Source: Phymorhynchus buccinoides
Lineage: Eukaryota > Mollusca > Gastropoda > Neogastropoda > Raphitomidae
Assembly (NCBI GenBank): GCA_017654935.2
Contig: CM065680.1
Span: forward strand, 37,993,100-38,057,099
Reading direction: 5' to 3'
Length of the DNA stretch: 64,000 nucleotides
The translations under genes were made by a program, and so were the position numbers. The notes beneath the pieces are model-generated. The model made no database searches. It was not told where the DNA came from and saw nothing but the letters and a program-made list of their open reading frames with translations. This document shows positions 23,451 through 35,039 of this stretch, piece after piece (position 1 is the first letter of the stretch; every line of letters starts with the position of its first letter).

Positions 23451-23988
23451 ACAAAACCAGAATGTTATGTAAAATTGTCAAGTGATCTTGCCTAATTCAA
23501 TCGGTCAAACAGGGGAAGTTACTCTACCATCAGGTAGATCCCCAGCTCTCGCCTCGTGTGTTTGAATAGACATACAGCACTTAGAACACCGTGCGTCATT
23601 CTAAAATTGATGTCATTTATATTTTTACGTCACATTTTGCAAGTTCTATCAGTTTGTGGCCACTGGCCATCTCTCATTTTTCAAAAAAATGTTTGCAAGT
23701 CGCTGACTCGCATCCTGCGGTTTCAAGCTTTTTGACGCCATTGTTGCTATGGTATTTGACCGAGTAATCGAGGTAAACTCCAATTTTCACAAAATGCTCT
23801 CCCCTAGTTTTTTTCCTAAAATTGCCGATTGCAATCGTTTTTAGATTCCTAAATTGTCTCAAAGAGTAAATAAGCACAGAAAAATTGGATTTTTCCCAGT
23901 CATTTTCTTCTAGTTCTACCCAATGGAAAACATTCTTCCAGCCACTTTTTATTCGGATGAATAAACAATCTTATGTCTTCATTCTTAC

Positions 23989-24056
23989 CCTGGAGCATCA
24001 GGCAGATCGACTGGCTCAAATGTCCTGATTCTTTCAAACCAATTCTTTTCCACAGG
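23989..24056 (-). CDS. TRPM-like channel, exon 4
   Basis: Encodes PVEKNWFERIRTFEPVDLP plus DAP and two bases of a split Gly codon (residues 152-173). K-x-W-F/I-E is the usual start of the conserved TRPM N-terminus (family form SWIE). The acceptor TGTTTTAG|CCTGTG and donor CCAGG|GTAAGA give phase 0 to phase 2, matching exons 3 and 5 exactly. No second copy is in the window, because this exon lies in the unduplicated middle. Confidence 0.7.
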
Positions 24057-24127
24057 CTAAAACAGAACAACAAACATTTCATGGGTTACATTCACTTTCT
24101 TGTCACTGTCACAAGTCCAAAATAAAA

Positions 24128-24290
24128 AGCCAGGAACGGTATTCATGTCGAGATAGCATGAGACTTAGCATGATGCTAACTTAGAAGCTCTTCCAAAAGT
24201 CCTATTAAATCCTATAGGACAATGGAAGAGCTTCTAAGTTAGCATCATGCTAAGTCTCATGCTATCTCGACATGAATACCGTTCCTGGCT
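24128..24290. repeat. near-perfect 163-bp palindrome
   Basis: Starts AGCCAGGAACGGTATTCATG and ends with the inverse CATGAATACCGTTCCTGGCT, the arms pairing to a centre near 24205. It lies in the intron upstream of exon 4 in gene direction, on neither side of a coding exon. Probably a MITE without clear target duplication. Confidence 0.85.
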
Positions 24291-26124
24291 AGTTATTCTC
24301 TTAATCATAGTTTCATCATTTTCTTACTGAACACAATTACCGTTAGATATGTCTACAGTCTGGAAGGAGGGGGAAAGGAGGGAGGGGGTCTTTTCTTTTA
24401 AATTTTGTATTAATCCAGGAAAATTACATATTAAAAGATTTGCAGTGTCCACTGAAACTACATAATCAAATCTTCTGCTTTCTTTGGTTGCCTGCTTCTT
24501 TGTGGATATCAAATTTTCTATAAAAAAAAAGAAAGTCTGTGAAATAACATTCTGGTGTGTGTGTGTGTGTGCATGTATGTGTGTGTATATGCGCACCCTT
24601 GCATGAATGAGTATTTTCTATTACGGATATAAAAATTCATCAAATGTCTATTTAACCCTCTTATATTCGGATTGTTTGAGACCAAACTTCTGCTAGATTT
24701 CGTATTCTTTTGGCAAATGTAGCCCAAAATGGGTTAGTGTGGTTTATGCTTCACCATTGCTAGAAATAAATGTCTACAGCCATAAAAGTTTGCATGTGTG
24801 GTCATGAGGCTTTGTTCGCGGGTGTGACGTGTGTTTTGTGTGTCTCAGAGTGAAGGGTCGTGTCATTGTCAACTAAATGTCACCAAATGTGTCACATATT
24901 ATGGTTAACATTGTAAAACAGCACACTGACATGCAGTGTATTCATGCGCATGCACGTTAGTAGGGTGAAAATGAAAGCTGAAGCCTACCTCACCTAGTCT
25001 GTACTCTGTCCGTCACTTCAGTTCATACTGCTAATCCAGTGAGTGACACAGAAAATTGTCAACTGTCACCAATAAAACCTATTTGGATGTAGTTCAAACC
25101 ACAACTGTACATTGTTTGCATACACTTCCACACACTGTAATACACTTTATAAAACACATACACACACTCAATCAGAGTTGTACAGTCATAAGTCACAGTG
25201 TGTACCACCACTGTCGTTGTGTCATTGGTGTCACCCCATCATACAGGTGTGCATACCCCACCCCCATCCCCTACCCTCCACACATTCTACTACTGTGTCA
25301 TGGTAGTCACAAAAAACACTAATTCTTGCAATAACAGAGAACTAGCTGACAAAGAGCAGTGATGTAGGCCAAGGACGGACTGTCACTGTCGCTTGATTCC
25401 CCAAATCATGTAGGCCTAGGCCTATACGTATCGTCTGCTATGACCCACAAAAGTGGGTCAAGTGTGGGCCTTTGTTTACTTGCTTGTGTTGCACATCTGT
25501 TTGCTTTGTCTGCTGCTGTTTTGAAGAATGGGTGGGGTAAAACAAAAAGAAATAATCGAGAGGGGCCGCAGTGTTTGGAAATGCGTGTATGGGCCAGTTG
25601 GTTCTCGAAATGCTGGCATCCTGGCATGCCGTACCTAGTCCGCCATTTTGTTTGACGCGATGCAAGCTGAGTGTTGACTAGACTTCGTAATTGACCCTTC
25701 TTCTAACTCTTCATGGTTATATTTGTCCATTTCTTTAATAATATTATCCTACTCATCTTCCGAAATGCCGAGAAATCCGTACAATCACACACAGCAGTGC
25801 TCGAGCAGACGACAAATTTGGTACCCACGCTTTGCTACACTGACACGCATGCAGTTTTAGCTCCTCGTCTATGAATGGACACGAATTACTATCCCATAAT
25901 ACTAGAAGCAGTTTCATTGGTCTGTCTCAAGGATGCTACGAAGTTTTTGGTCCATTCTACACACTTTTACGCGGTCAGCACGTGACGGAAAAGTACCAGG
26001 TTGAAGGTCACGGCGACTTACGCTATGAACACATTGGCGGGCATTGGGGAATTCCCGTAGCGTTACGTTATGAATGTCCATGAAAATAAGCGTCAGGTAT
26101 TCAGTTTCCTGTGTTTCTTGTTCT

Positions 26125-27059
26125 CCTTTAAGGGGATACGCGCCTTTTACTTCCCACGATGACAAATGATCAAGACTTTTGTCATAGCATCTACACATAC
26201 TTCTAAGGTCAAATCTGAAAAGAAAACACAGGGTCACCATGATACTTTTCTTGTAATTCGTGGTGGAAATGTGGGGGGGTGGACAATTTTCGGGTTAAAT
26301 CAGGTCTACTGAAAACTGGACACCTTTCATACACTTAAGTTATTAAAAACTTTCAATTAATCTTGCCTGATACTACAACCCACTTAGTGTCAAAATCTAT
26401 GTCAAATGGTAAGGAAATATAATTTAGTCAATAGGAAATTTAGGAAAATTGTTGCCGTATTGACACATATTTCCCTAAATTGTATTGTTCAAATGCGTCC
26501 TAGAAAGAAACTCAATGATGAAATCATTCTATTTTTTTTTATAATTGATGAAATAATGTATATTCTCCATACTAAACACACAAAAACAGTATGTCACCGT
26601 GCTTTTTACTGAACACCAAACACATTTTCAACCCCACCCCTATTTTTCCACGGGAATCACGTCAAGAGTTATATCCCTTAATACTTTTGTTGTTGACAGT
26701 TTTATAAGATTTGTTCTTTTAGTAGCGCGGTTTTAGTCCTTCTAAGAAATGAATATGTTTAAAATAATCCTTATATTCTAACAATACAAACATTTTAGCA
26801 ATATACGTTTCACAAATATAAATAAACTTGGTTGTATGTTTTTTAAATGTCTTGCACCACAGGGAGTCCGCCAGATTATGCTAGCACAATCAATCACAGA
26901 GAGAGTAGGCCATTTCATTCACAATTTCGTCATTTCATTCTTACGTCATCCTATCCATACGTCACTCATTCACCGAAACCCTTTAGTAATGCTTCTTACG
27001 ACACAGTCAGCCACTAGGGGAAAATTAGCGCCACCTGTATCCCGCGTATCCCTTTAAGG
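26125..27059. mobile_element. possible DNA transposon with 18-bp inverted ends
   Basis: The left end CCTTTAAGGGGATACGCG and the right end CGCGTATCCCTTTAAGG are inverse. About 0.93 kb, no transposase. The outer edge of the inverted-repeat-2 arm falls inside it. Confidence 0.5.
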
Positions 27060-27179
27060 ATGAGAAAATCCTCCTAACGTCCATTAAACTCCATTTTAAA
27101 AGTTAGTGAGTATACTATATTATGCTTCTTTTTTTAAACAGATCCGAACATGTTCCTGAATCTTCTTGTTTGCACTCAC

Positions 27180-27320
27180 ATTGAAATTTTCAATTCTGAA
27201 GGCATAGGGGCGGATCACATCGTCAGAGGGGACATCAGCCTTCTGGGGGCTAGGCGTATGGGTGCTCACCACTGGCGATGCTGGGCTGCCAGCCTCCAAA
27301 CCAGCAGTCCCTATGTCCGA
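27180..27320 (-). CDS. TRPM-like channel, exon 3
   Basis: Encodes 47 residues (105-151), [20 protein letters not shown]..., rich in Ser, Pro and Thr and probably disordered, ending YAFRIENFN. The acceptor TTTTTCAG|TCGGAC and donor AAT|GTGAGT are phase 0 at both ends. The other arm has EDFN instead of ENFN, an amino-acid difference between copies. Reading past the donor gives about 20 more codons to a stop at the A-rich stretch, a possible short alternative end. Confidence 0.65.
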
Positions 27321-27399
27321 CTGAAAAACATAGTATTGATTGGCAATAAGACACTCAGTTACTGTCTGTATGGGGTGGTTGGGGTGGGGGTGGTAGGGG

Positions 27400-27570
27400 G
27401 TGGACGGTGCAGGTGTGTTTGCGTGTGTGCGTGCATGTGTGTGCGTGCGTGCATGCATGCAAGTATGCGTGTGTGCATTTGTACGTGCGTGTATACATGT
27501 GTGTGTGTGTGCGTGTGCGTGCATGCATGTGTGCGTGCATGCATGCATGCAAGTATGCGTGTGTGAGCAT
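27400..27570. repeat. GTGCGTGCATGC-rich microsatellite
   Basis: Mixed GT/GCAT repeat with two near-identical blocks; the inverse partner is about 57830-57990. Long frames on both strands here are spurious. Confidence 0.85.
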
Positions 27571-28514
27571 GTGTGTGCATATCTTCCTGTATTTCTCAGT
27601 GTTGTCCGTGTATGTGTCTGTGAATGCACACTTGTGGGTCCGTGCATACAAGGATGCCAGCAAACAAAACAACTATAAAGAGCTCCAGATACACACTGCT
27701 ACCCAAGCAAGGTCAAAACCTTGTCTAAAGTCTCCAACATGTCTTTGTTCCACAATGACAAATCCAAAATTAATCCCCAAATTTTTTTCATGATAGATCT
27801 TTCACAAACTTAAATCTAACCTTCACCTGATGCAACCAGGGAACAAAAACAGAATAAGTAAAATTACTGAAACCTTAAGAAACATGCTCAATACATGTTG
27901 TAGCAAATTTCATTCACCATCAATTTTGTCGCATTTATATGGAGCAACAGGCAGGAAACTGAAATCATTGCACTGCTTAACATAAACAAATAAGGAAAAT
28001 AGGCACTTGTTTAACCAGATGGAGGCAGATATACCTTTCAAAAGTACTGGTAGTTCCTATGGCTTGTACCCACGTGTCGTCATATCCGGCCACAAGGAGC
28101 GCCATATTATGGGAGACCGCCATCTTAGTCAGTAACTTTGTTTGAAAAATGCCAGATCGATGCTGCGTATTTGGCTGTTCCAATTCGAAACTTATCTAAA
28201 CTGTATTTATAACATCTGGATGTTTTCTTTACACATTTAGATAACCTTTTCACTTTGTTTACACACAAATAAGGACTAAGATGGCGACACTTCCGTTGGA
28301 AGGGTCGAGATGCGCTTGCAGGTGGGGGGAGCCATTTCACTTCACCCTTGATATGTACATGATCCTTTATACTTGTAGAGGAACCTTCAATTAACTGACA
28401 AAAACAGCATGTGACAATAAAGGGGGGGGGAATATAAAATATAGGTGGTATCTTTAATTCTTTTCATTATCAACTGTTGAAATAAAACGAAAAGGAACAG
28501 TGTCATGCTCTTAC

Positions 28515-28594
28515 CTCCCAGTCTGATTCAACGACGACGGGAGAGGATCTCCCGCTGATGTCAGACATGATGGAATCTGGCCTTTTTAATGCAT
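28515..28594 (-). CDS. TRPM-like channel, exon 2
   Basis: Encodes [20 protein letters not shown] plus VESDWE after a split Asn codon (A from exon 1 plus AT). The acceptor is GATGTTTCAG|ATGCAT, the donor GAG|GTAAGA, phase 0. The internal ATG at 28568 has the same frame and could start a shorter protein. Acidic and serine-rich; no domain. Confidence 0.65.
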
Positions 28595-28651
28595 CTGAAA
28601 CATCAAGGCCAAGAGCAATCCTCAGCAAAAACACTTTGTGCATAAAATAAA

Positions 28652-29689
28652 TACAAAGTCGACCCCCTCACGAACGGCCCTCTGATTTGCGACCTCCCCT
28701 CTTTTACGACTGAAATATGAATGACGGATCGTTTTTCTTCTAAACTTGCCTCCTCATTTACGACTCCCCCTCTAACGCGTTCTACGACCGTAAATCTTGT
28801 TGATTTTACGACCGATGCAACACATTCTGACCTTCTCGCACTCAGTTCGAGCCGACGCACAGCTGGGGTACTACTGTTGTTAGGTCAATCTCGGTAAAAA
28901 CGAACCGTTCTCATGCCGAAATTGAAGAATTTAATCAGCGATATCACGATCTGACCACTAAATGTCACCACTTTTATGCACATGTGTCATCACTGAGCAG
29001 TTTATGATCAAAGTTTGAACTGAAACCGTCGCGATCGTGTCGATCTTTACGAACTCTGTGCACACGTAGGCCTAAATGCGAAGTCAACTCCCAAGTTGAA
29101 ACTAGGTGATCGGTCACACTCCATAAGTTGGAACTCAGTGAATGGTCTCACTTTACAAAAAATAAGTTGAAAAGCAGCTCCTTTCCGTTATCAAACTGAT
29201 AAATCGGCGTTAGTGCGTGCACTGAAACACTCACTGAATGCAAACAACTCACCAAATCCGATAATTGAAAGCAGCTGGCGCATTAGCGTTTGCCGTGATT
29301 TCGTATTTGCGGTGTGTGCGGCGCCATTTTGTCAGCCGAGTTGTATGCGCGGTAAAAGTTCCGTGTGTGCGAACTGTGACTGAAAATGAACTGCCAGAGC
29401 GTAAAATGGCGAAAATTAGGTCTGCACTGCTGTTATGTGTAGTTTGTGTGTGAGTGCAACACGGGCCGTCGAGCACACTTTCTGTTTTCGCTCGTTTTCG
29501 TATATTCGCTAGACCGCGGATGTTTCATTCAAGAATGACGGAGAAAGCATGTTTTTGTTTTAGTGTATGCATGTGCTGTAGTGAGTCACTGAGTGCATTG
29601 TTTTGGTCACCCCTGATTTAAGACCCCCCTCTTTTACGACCGATTTTTCGCGATTTTTTGAAAGTCTTAAAAGAGGGGGTCGACTGTAC
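28652..29689. mobile_element. pogo-like DNA transposon, TACAGTCGACCCCCTC ends
   Basis: The left end TACAAAGTCGACCCCCTC and right end ..GAGGGGGTCGACTGTA are inverse with TA edges. 'ttacgac' and 'cttttacgacc' motifs repeat near both ends. About 1.04 kb in TRPM-like intron 1. The interior is CpG-containing with GCGCCATTTTG and AAAATGGCG boxes and no transposase. The other-arm copy is about 55685-56730. Confidence 0.7.
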
Positions 29690-29917
29690 ATTGACTCTGA
29701 TGGAGATCAAACATTTCTTTGGTCATCGACATCCTTTAACAATACACCATTACTCCCCTCTTCCACCACCATATCTGTCCTCGTGCCACCCCTCCTTCGC
29801 TTCAAGCCCAAACACATAAAAATAGAGGGGAAATGATAGAGGATAAACAATTTGATCTGGCAACATGATAAAAGAAGGAACATCCATCCACATGGATGCA
29901 CAAACCTGAAAAGAAAA

Positions 29918-30075
29918 CACGCACACATACACACACATGGAGAGAAGCACGCACACGCACACGCACACGCACACGCACACACACAAACACACGCACGCAC
30001 ACACACGCACACACACACATGCACACATACACACACATGGAGAGAAGCACACAAACACACACACACACATACGCG
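29918..30075. repeat. (CA)n/(CGCA)n microsatellite with a 36-bp internal duplication
   Basis: 'cacatacacacacatggagagaagcac' occurs twice (about 29924 and 30022) inside CA-rich repeat. Low-complexity frames only. Confidence 0.85.
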
Positions 30076-30145
30076 TTTACCTAACGTTGTGGAGTACAGC
30101 TGATTTGTGTGTGTGTGTGTGTGTGTTTATGTGTGTGTGTGTGTT

Positions 30146-30426
30146 TACCGTAGGTTATGCAGTAACACACTGTACCCAACACCCATTTTGTGGAGTAACA
30201 TTTTTTTCATGGAGTAACTTTTTCCATTACTACACAAAGCTCACATGCGAGCAACCTCACAGTGGTCTTCTGAGGTATGTTAGATATTTATTTCAGGGCA
30301 ACGAGGACAGACTCTGGACGCTGTTTATGAGGTTAGCGTTGTGGAGTCATGGAAAAAGTTACTCCATAAAAAAAAGTTACTCCACACCGTCGGTGTTGGG
30401 TAGTTTTTACTCCATAACCTACGGTA
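30146..30426. mobile_element. MITE, TACCGTAGGTTATG family
   Basis: The ends TACCGTAGGTTATGCAGTAA and TTACTCCATAACCTACGGTA are inverse. 'ggagtaactttttcca' motifs iterate inside, and the element sits in CA repeats. The other-arm copy is about 54937-55217. Confidence 0.75.
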
Positions 30427-30435
30427 GACAGACAG

Positions 30436-30438
30436 ACA

Positions 30439-30489
<51 letters not shown>

Positions 30490-30490
30490 T
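30436..30490. repeat. (CA)n microsatellite
   Basis: Long CA run directly after the MITE; the inverse partner is at about 54866-54918. Confidence 0.9.
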
Positions 30491-30974
30491 TACAAGTATT
30501 AACACACACGAACATGCACGCATGCGCGCGCCCGCATGTGTGCATGCACACACCAAGAATACAGAAGCAAAACTCTCATTCCCATTCTAAATTACTCACA
30601 TCCTCAGAGAACACTCAGAGAACATAGTTTTAAAAGAAACCCAAAATTGTGATAAAATATTTATAAAAAACTGAAATGCACAAACACTGTGAATAAAACA
30701 TAATGAGCAAACTTTACAATGAACTGCAAAACTTCTACCGTAAAACACAGCAGATGATTCCTGCCTCAATGCTTTTAAGATTTAGATCTCAAGTGTGCAG
30801 ACTTGCGCAGCCAAACGATTATAAACTGAAGTTACTGTGCATTTATAAGTCACTGCATCAGCCTAAATTTGTGGGGCTCAAGAACCTCAGCAGGCAGAAC
30901 TCTACACTCAACATAATCCTGGTAATCCTATAATTATGGACTTTACCCCGATGGGTGACACTACACTACTAGTG

Positions 30975-31074
30975 TGTCTGGACTTTTCCCACCCGGGCTT
31001 TTCCCACCGGACTTTTCCCACCCAAACTTTCCCAGCTTGTCTTTTCCCACCCGGACTTTTTACACCCAATCATG

Positions 31075-31134
<60 letters not shown>

Positions 31135-31425
31135 CCCTCTCTACCCAACGCCAGCAGTCCTCAAATCCATTTGGCCAAGAGAGTGGGGATGCATACTGGG
31201 CAAGGCATCTCCACTATAAATAAAGTCTAGCTCAACCCGCCGGAATAGTAACTGCCACCTCTGCTATCTGGCAGTTATGGTCGGAAATGACTGACTGGCA
31301 TACAAAAAATAGATGTCATGCATGTACGGTTGAGTGTAAAAAGACTGGATGGGAAAAGACCTGGGGTGGGAAAAGTCTGGTGCGAAAAGCCTGGGTGACA
31401 AAAGTCTGGTACTCCACTACCAGAT
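30975..31425. mobile_element. inverted-repeat element with iterated CTTTTCCCACCCGG motifs
   Basis: The left side carries at least five copies of 'gacttttcccaccc'. The right side carries their inverse 'gggtgggaaaagtctgg' several times. Between them lie a (TC)n run (31078-31128) and a segment of the AATAAA-tail dispersed repeat. The other-arm copy is about 53950-54400. Confidence 0.65.
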
Positions 31426-32248
31426 CCGATTCCATTCCCTGAAAGGCACTTGAACTGATAACCGTAATGTTAGTTTCTCACAAATCTGTTGGTGAATGAT
31501 ATTGTGCATAAAGATAGACACATTTTGAGGCCCCAATTTCTGCCTGAAAAAGTTTTCTTGAAAATGACAAGGAACAACTTCAACAAGCGTCATTTGACCA
31601 ATAACTTAAGCATACAATATAAGACCCACATCCTATTTATAACACGTCTTCCACATCCTACTCAGAATAATGCATCACTCATATCCTATTCAGAGCAATA
31701 CAAGACTCACAACCTGTTCAAAACATAACTACACAATATAACACTATATTTATAGATCTTCATGCAGACCACTGTCTAAATCCACATCAGCAAGCCTAAA
31801 TTTGGATTTTTTTAGCCATGTACCTTTAAAATATTTGCATGACATGATTATGCTAAACCCTTTTAAAATACGGAAGAGTAGGTCTGCATGCTGCTTTTTG
31901 TTGAGTAAAGAACATGCACAAAAAGAACACTTGTCAGCCCCATCGAAATTAGAAGAAATGTTCCATGGGTGTCCCAAGGGACCGAGAGGAGGTTAAGCCC
32001 TATAGATTGACACTTGTCAGTCATGTCATGTTTAGATAAGGTCAAATCTTCATATCTACCTTGATAGTGAGGTTGAAAACTGTTCACATGTATATGATAA
32101 AGCAAGCATCTTGTCAAGCTAATCTCAAACAAGCAGTTGGAACACACACAAACTGTTTGTAGTCCTATAACTGACCTCTGCTGGTGGGCTAAATGAGCAT
32201 GATGATGTGTATATGCATAGTGTATATGATAACATGCGCATAGGATAT

Positions 32249-32340
32249 ATAAGTGTGTGTGTGTGTGTTTGTGTGTGTGTGCGCGCGCGTGCGTGCGTGC
32301 GCGCGTGTGTGTGTGTGTGTGTGCGTGCGCATGTGTGCGT
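32249..32340. repeat. (GT)n/(GCGC) microsatellite
   Basis: GT run with GCGCGCGTGCGTGC centre; the inverse partner is about 53022-53108. Confidence 0.9.
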
Positions 32341-32544
32341 GTAACTTAAGTGTACAAGTTAATGGTTGCATACATGTGTATCATATGTCGCTTAGTATAC
32401 AAATGTGTTCAGGGGAAGTTGTTCAGGGGGGGTATGAAAAGATGGATAAATGCGCAAAGGTTTATAACTGGCCACAGGTAAAAGACTCATCTTGACATGA
32501 CAAAACTAAGCCAGCCTGGCAGCCAACAGCCAACAGGTACATAC

Positions 32545-32776
32545 TTGACGGCTTAGGCAGAAAGACCCTTTTAAGGCGAATGATTAGAGATGCTTTCTTC
32601 ATGGGTCTCCAAGCAGTTGTTTGTCCATCCACTAGCTCAGCATTTCTTTGCACAGGCATTGTCACAGCGCGGCGAAATCGTGGTGTCTGCCTGTCACTCT
32701 GCTCTGGAAAAGTTGCCTGTTTCAGCAATGGCCGCTTCTGCCGTGGTGTATTATGGCTTTTGCGTTGGGTTGACAT
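32545..32776 (-). CDS. TRPM-like channel, exon 1 (start)
   Basis: Begins at the ATG at 32776 (context GGCAAAATGTCA) and encodes 77 residues, [20 protein letters not shown]..., very basic (many Lys/Arg) and probably disordered and cytosolic. The donor TCAA|GTATGT leaves one base. Adding the AT from exon 2 makes Asn and keeps frame into ALKRPDS and onward to the TRPM homology region. This phase match over about 4 kb is the evidence that it belongs to this gene. It has no similarity of its own that I recognise. An identical copy is at 52581-52812. An upstream noncoding exon is possible. Confidence 0.55.
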
Positions 32777-34989
32777 TTTGCCTGTCACTACAAACAGCTC
32801 ACCTATGTGCACGCACACACCCCTAAAGGTGCTCGAATGTATCTTACTTCAGTTTAATTTATTCAAGGCAGTTTTTAGGGGCTAAGCAGTCACAGTGATA
32901 AATGACACAGGCTTTGGGGCCCTTTAGACGATACATTCCTAGGAGTACTGTTTGTCCCAAAAGACATAAAATACATTTTCAAAGGAGAAGAAAAAGTAGA
33001 ACAGCCACTGCCTTCCTTGAAAAAGGTCACGTTACTTCAATGACACACTCACTGCAGGAAAAGAGCACACGGCAAATGCCTATGATAACAGGCCTAGACT
33101 ACAGGCCCTGTCGAGGCCCTACTTGTTGAATGTTGCATTCTTGGCCCTGATTTTTGGTTATGCATGGTATGACAAACAAAAAGAAAAGCAAGACCTTTGA
33201 CTGTGTGTGAGACAGTTTACTGCAACAAAAGAAACCTGTAAAGAAGTGTATGAATTCACAGAACATTTAGGTCTTGCACTTTAAAATAACAACCAAAGTG
33301 ATAAAGTTGTGCCCCCCCCCCCCCCCCCCCCGGACTGCACTGTGTTCTAACACCAGAAAAATTATCACTTTTAAAACTGCTTGTTGTTTTTAATGCCCCA
33401 CACATTAGTCAATGGCTTGAAGTTGAAGCTCGCACAACAGAGAAAATGAACCTCACGAAAGAGATTGCTAACCCAAGTATTTTTTTTATGTTTTAAAAAC
33501 AGTCAACTGTGTCACATGTAAGATAGACCAGTTATATGAACAGGGCTGGTGAGGGTGCACAAGTCAACAGGGCACAAGACACTGATGAGTGATTTAGTTC
33601 CTGTTGTACAGGGACTGCTTCTCTGTTAAACTAGTCACATAGGCCTAGTGTGTGTGAGAGGGAGCAAGAGAGACAGACACAGACAGCAGGGCTCCCAATC
33701 ATCCTGCAAAAAACAAGGGGTCCCAGGGACTCCTTCACTTACAGTATAGAGGGTCTTAGAGGCGGGATAGAGGGTCCCAGTGGCATTGTGAATGCTAAAA
33801 ATATTTGTTTCTAGTGCATCCCTGGGACCCCCTGCACATTCTTTTAAAGGGTCCTCTAGAATTCTAGTACTTCATAGACCCCAAAATGGGCCTCCCTGGA
33901 CACAGAGAGAGGGAGAGAGAGATAGAGTAAAAAAAGAGATAGGCAGAGAGAGACAAAGAGAGAATAAAAACAAACAAAAATGAGAAAGAGACAGAGAGCA
34001 TTTTTTTTTAAATGAGAGGGAGAAATTTTATGACTGAAAAACTATTTTTTACAAGGATTAAGATTTAAGGCCCAGCCTATTCTTACAATCTGTCCTTGAG
34101 AAGAAAAATAAAACAAAACTTTTAAGTTAAACAAAACAATGAGGCAAACAAGTACGGGTATACACACCAAAAAAAGGTTAACAAATTTGTAACTTGTAAG
34201 AGAGAGTGAGATAGAAAAATAGACGGACAGACAGACAGACACAGAAAAAGAGAGGGAGAAAATGTTTTTCATCTACCCTTCTGGGCAAACAATATTAATA
34301 ACATTTTGCTTTTAATGTAATCATAGAACAAAAATATTTGTAAACAAAATTTTAAATAACAAAACAAATACGAGACCGAAAGAAAGAAAGGTACTCTGGA
34401 ACAGGACTTTTTTTAAAAATATTATTCAAAATTTACTTTCAATTTTTCCTTTTTTCTTTCAACAATTTCTAAAGACATGTTTATCCGCTATACATAGATT
34501 TGGTGCAGACAAAATCATCAGATTTTTTTTTAAAATGCAGTACACTTTTAAAATCCATTTTCTCCCGTGTAGATACCGGGGGGTCTTTCGCACAAATAGT
34601 TCCCCCACCTTCTGGAAGTTTTGTGCTTGTAACTTCCTCTAATCTATCACTCTCTTTGACTCTGCCAATTTTCCCTTTGCTTACAGTCATCTACTATCAC
34701 TCTGCCTGACTGGTCCATTTTCCTGCCTTTGTTGTAGAAATCCTTACAAAGATTCTCTCCAGCCAAAGACTGGGCCTCTATTTCTTGGTTGTACAGGCGT
34801 ATAACGGCAGCATGACGCATCTGTGCTCATATGACAGGAGACTGTCTGAGTGATCGAGAAAGAAGAAAAAGAAATCAATTTGATCATTATAAACAGTCTA
34901 CATTTCTTTATATCGCTTCTGGTACGCATAAACAATGAAGGAATGGATGCACATGTGTGTACACATGTATGTATTAAGTCATGCATGCA
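32777..34989. other. upstream of the TRPM-like start, no other gene seen
   Basis: Contains a poly-C run (33312-33331), GA-rich stretches (33900-34020), and a 'gggtcccaggga' region (33700-33860) that may be an old repeat. The promoter could not be placed. Confidence 0.4.
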
Positions 34990-35039
34990 TTATAGTGATG
35001 TGTTAAACATGTATACAGGAAGAAACGTATGCATAATTA

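Larger units (their letters stand above)
22727..26942. other. middle segment of the contig, present once
   Basis: Unlike the flanks, this 4.2 kb has no inverse copy in the window. It carries TRPM-like exon 4, LINE and MITE pieces, and a GC-richer patch with GCCATTTTG and TGACGCG near 25640-25665 that could be an internal promoter (weak). Confidence 0.6.

Noticed and set aside
25914..26240. Possible extra TRPM-like exon after a TTTTCAG site
   Set aside because: The phase required by exons 3 and 4 meets a stop at the second codon, and no TRPM similarity is seen.
29249..29476. Small protein in the 28.65-29.69 kb element
   Set aside because: A chance frame inside a transposon interior, no family; stops in the other frames are common.
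32580..32885. Plus-strand frame opposite TRPM-like exon 1
   Set aside because: Antisense shadow of the exon; no splice or family support.
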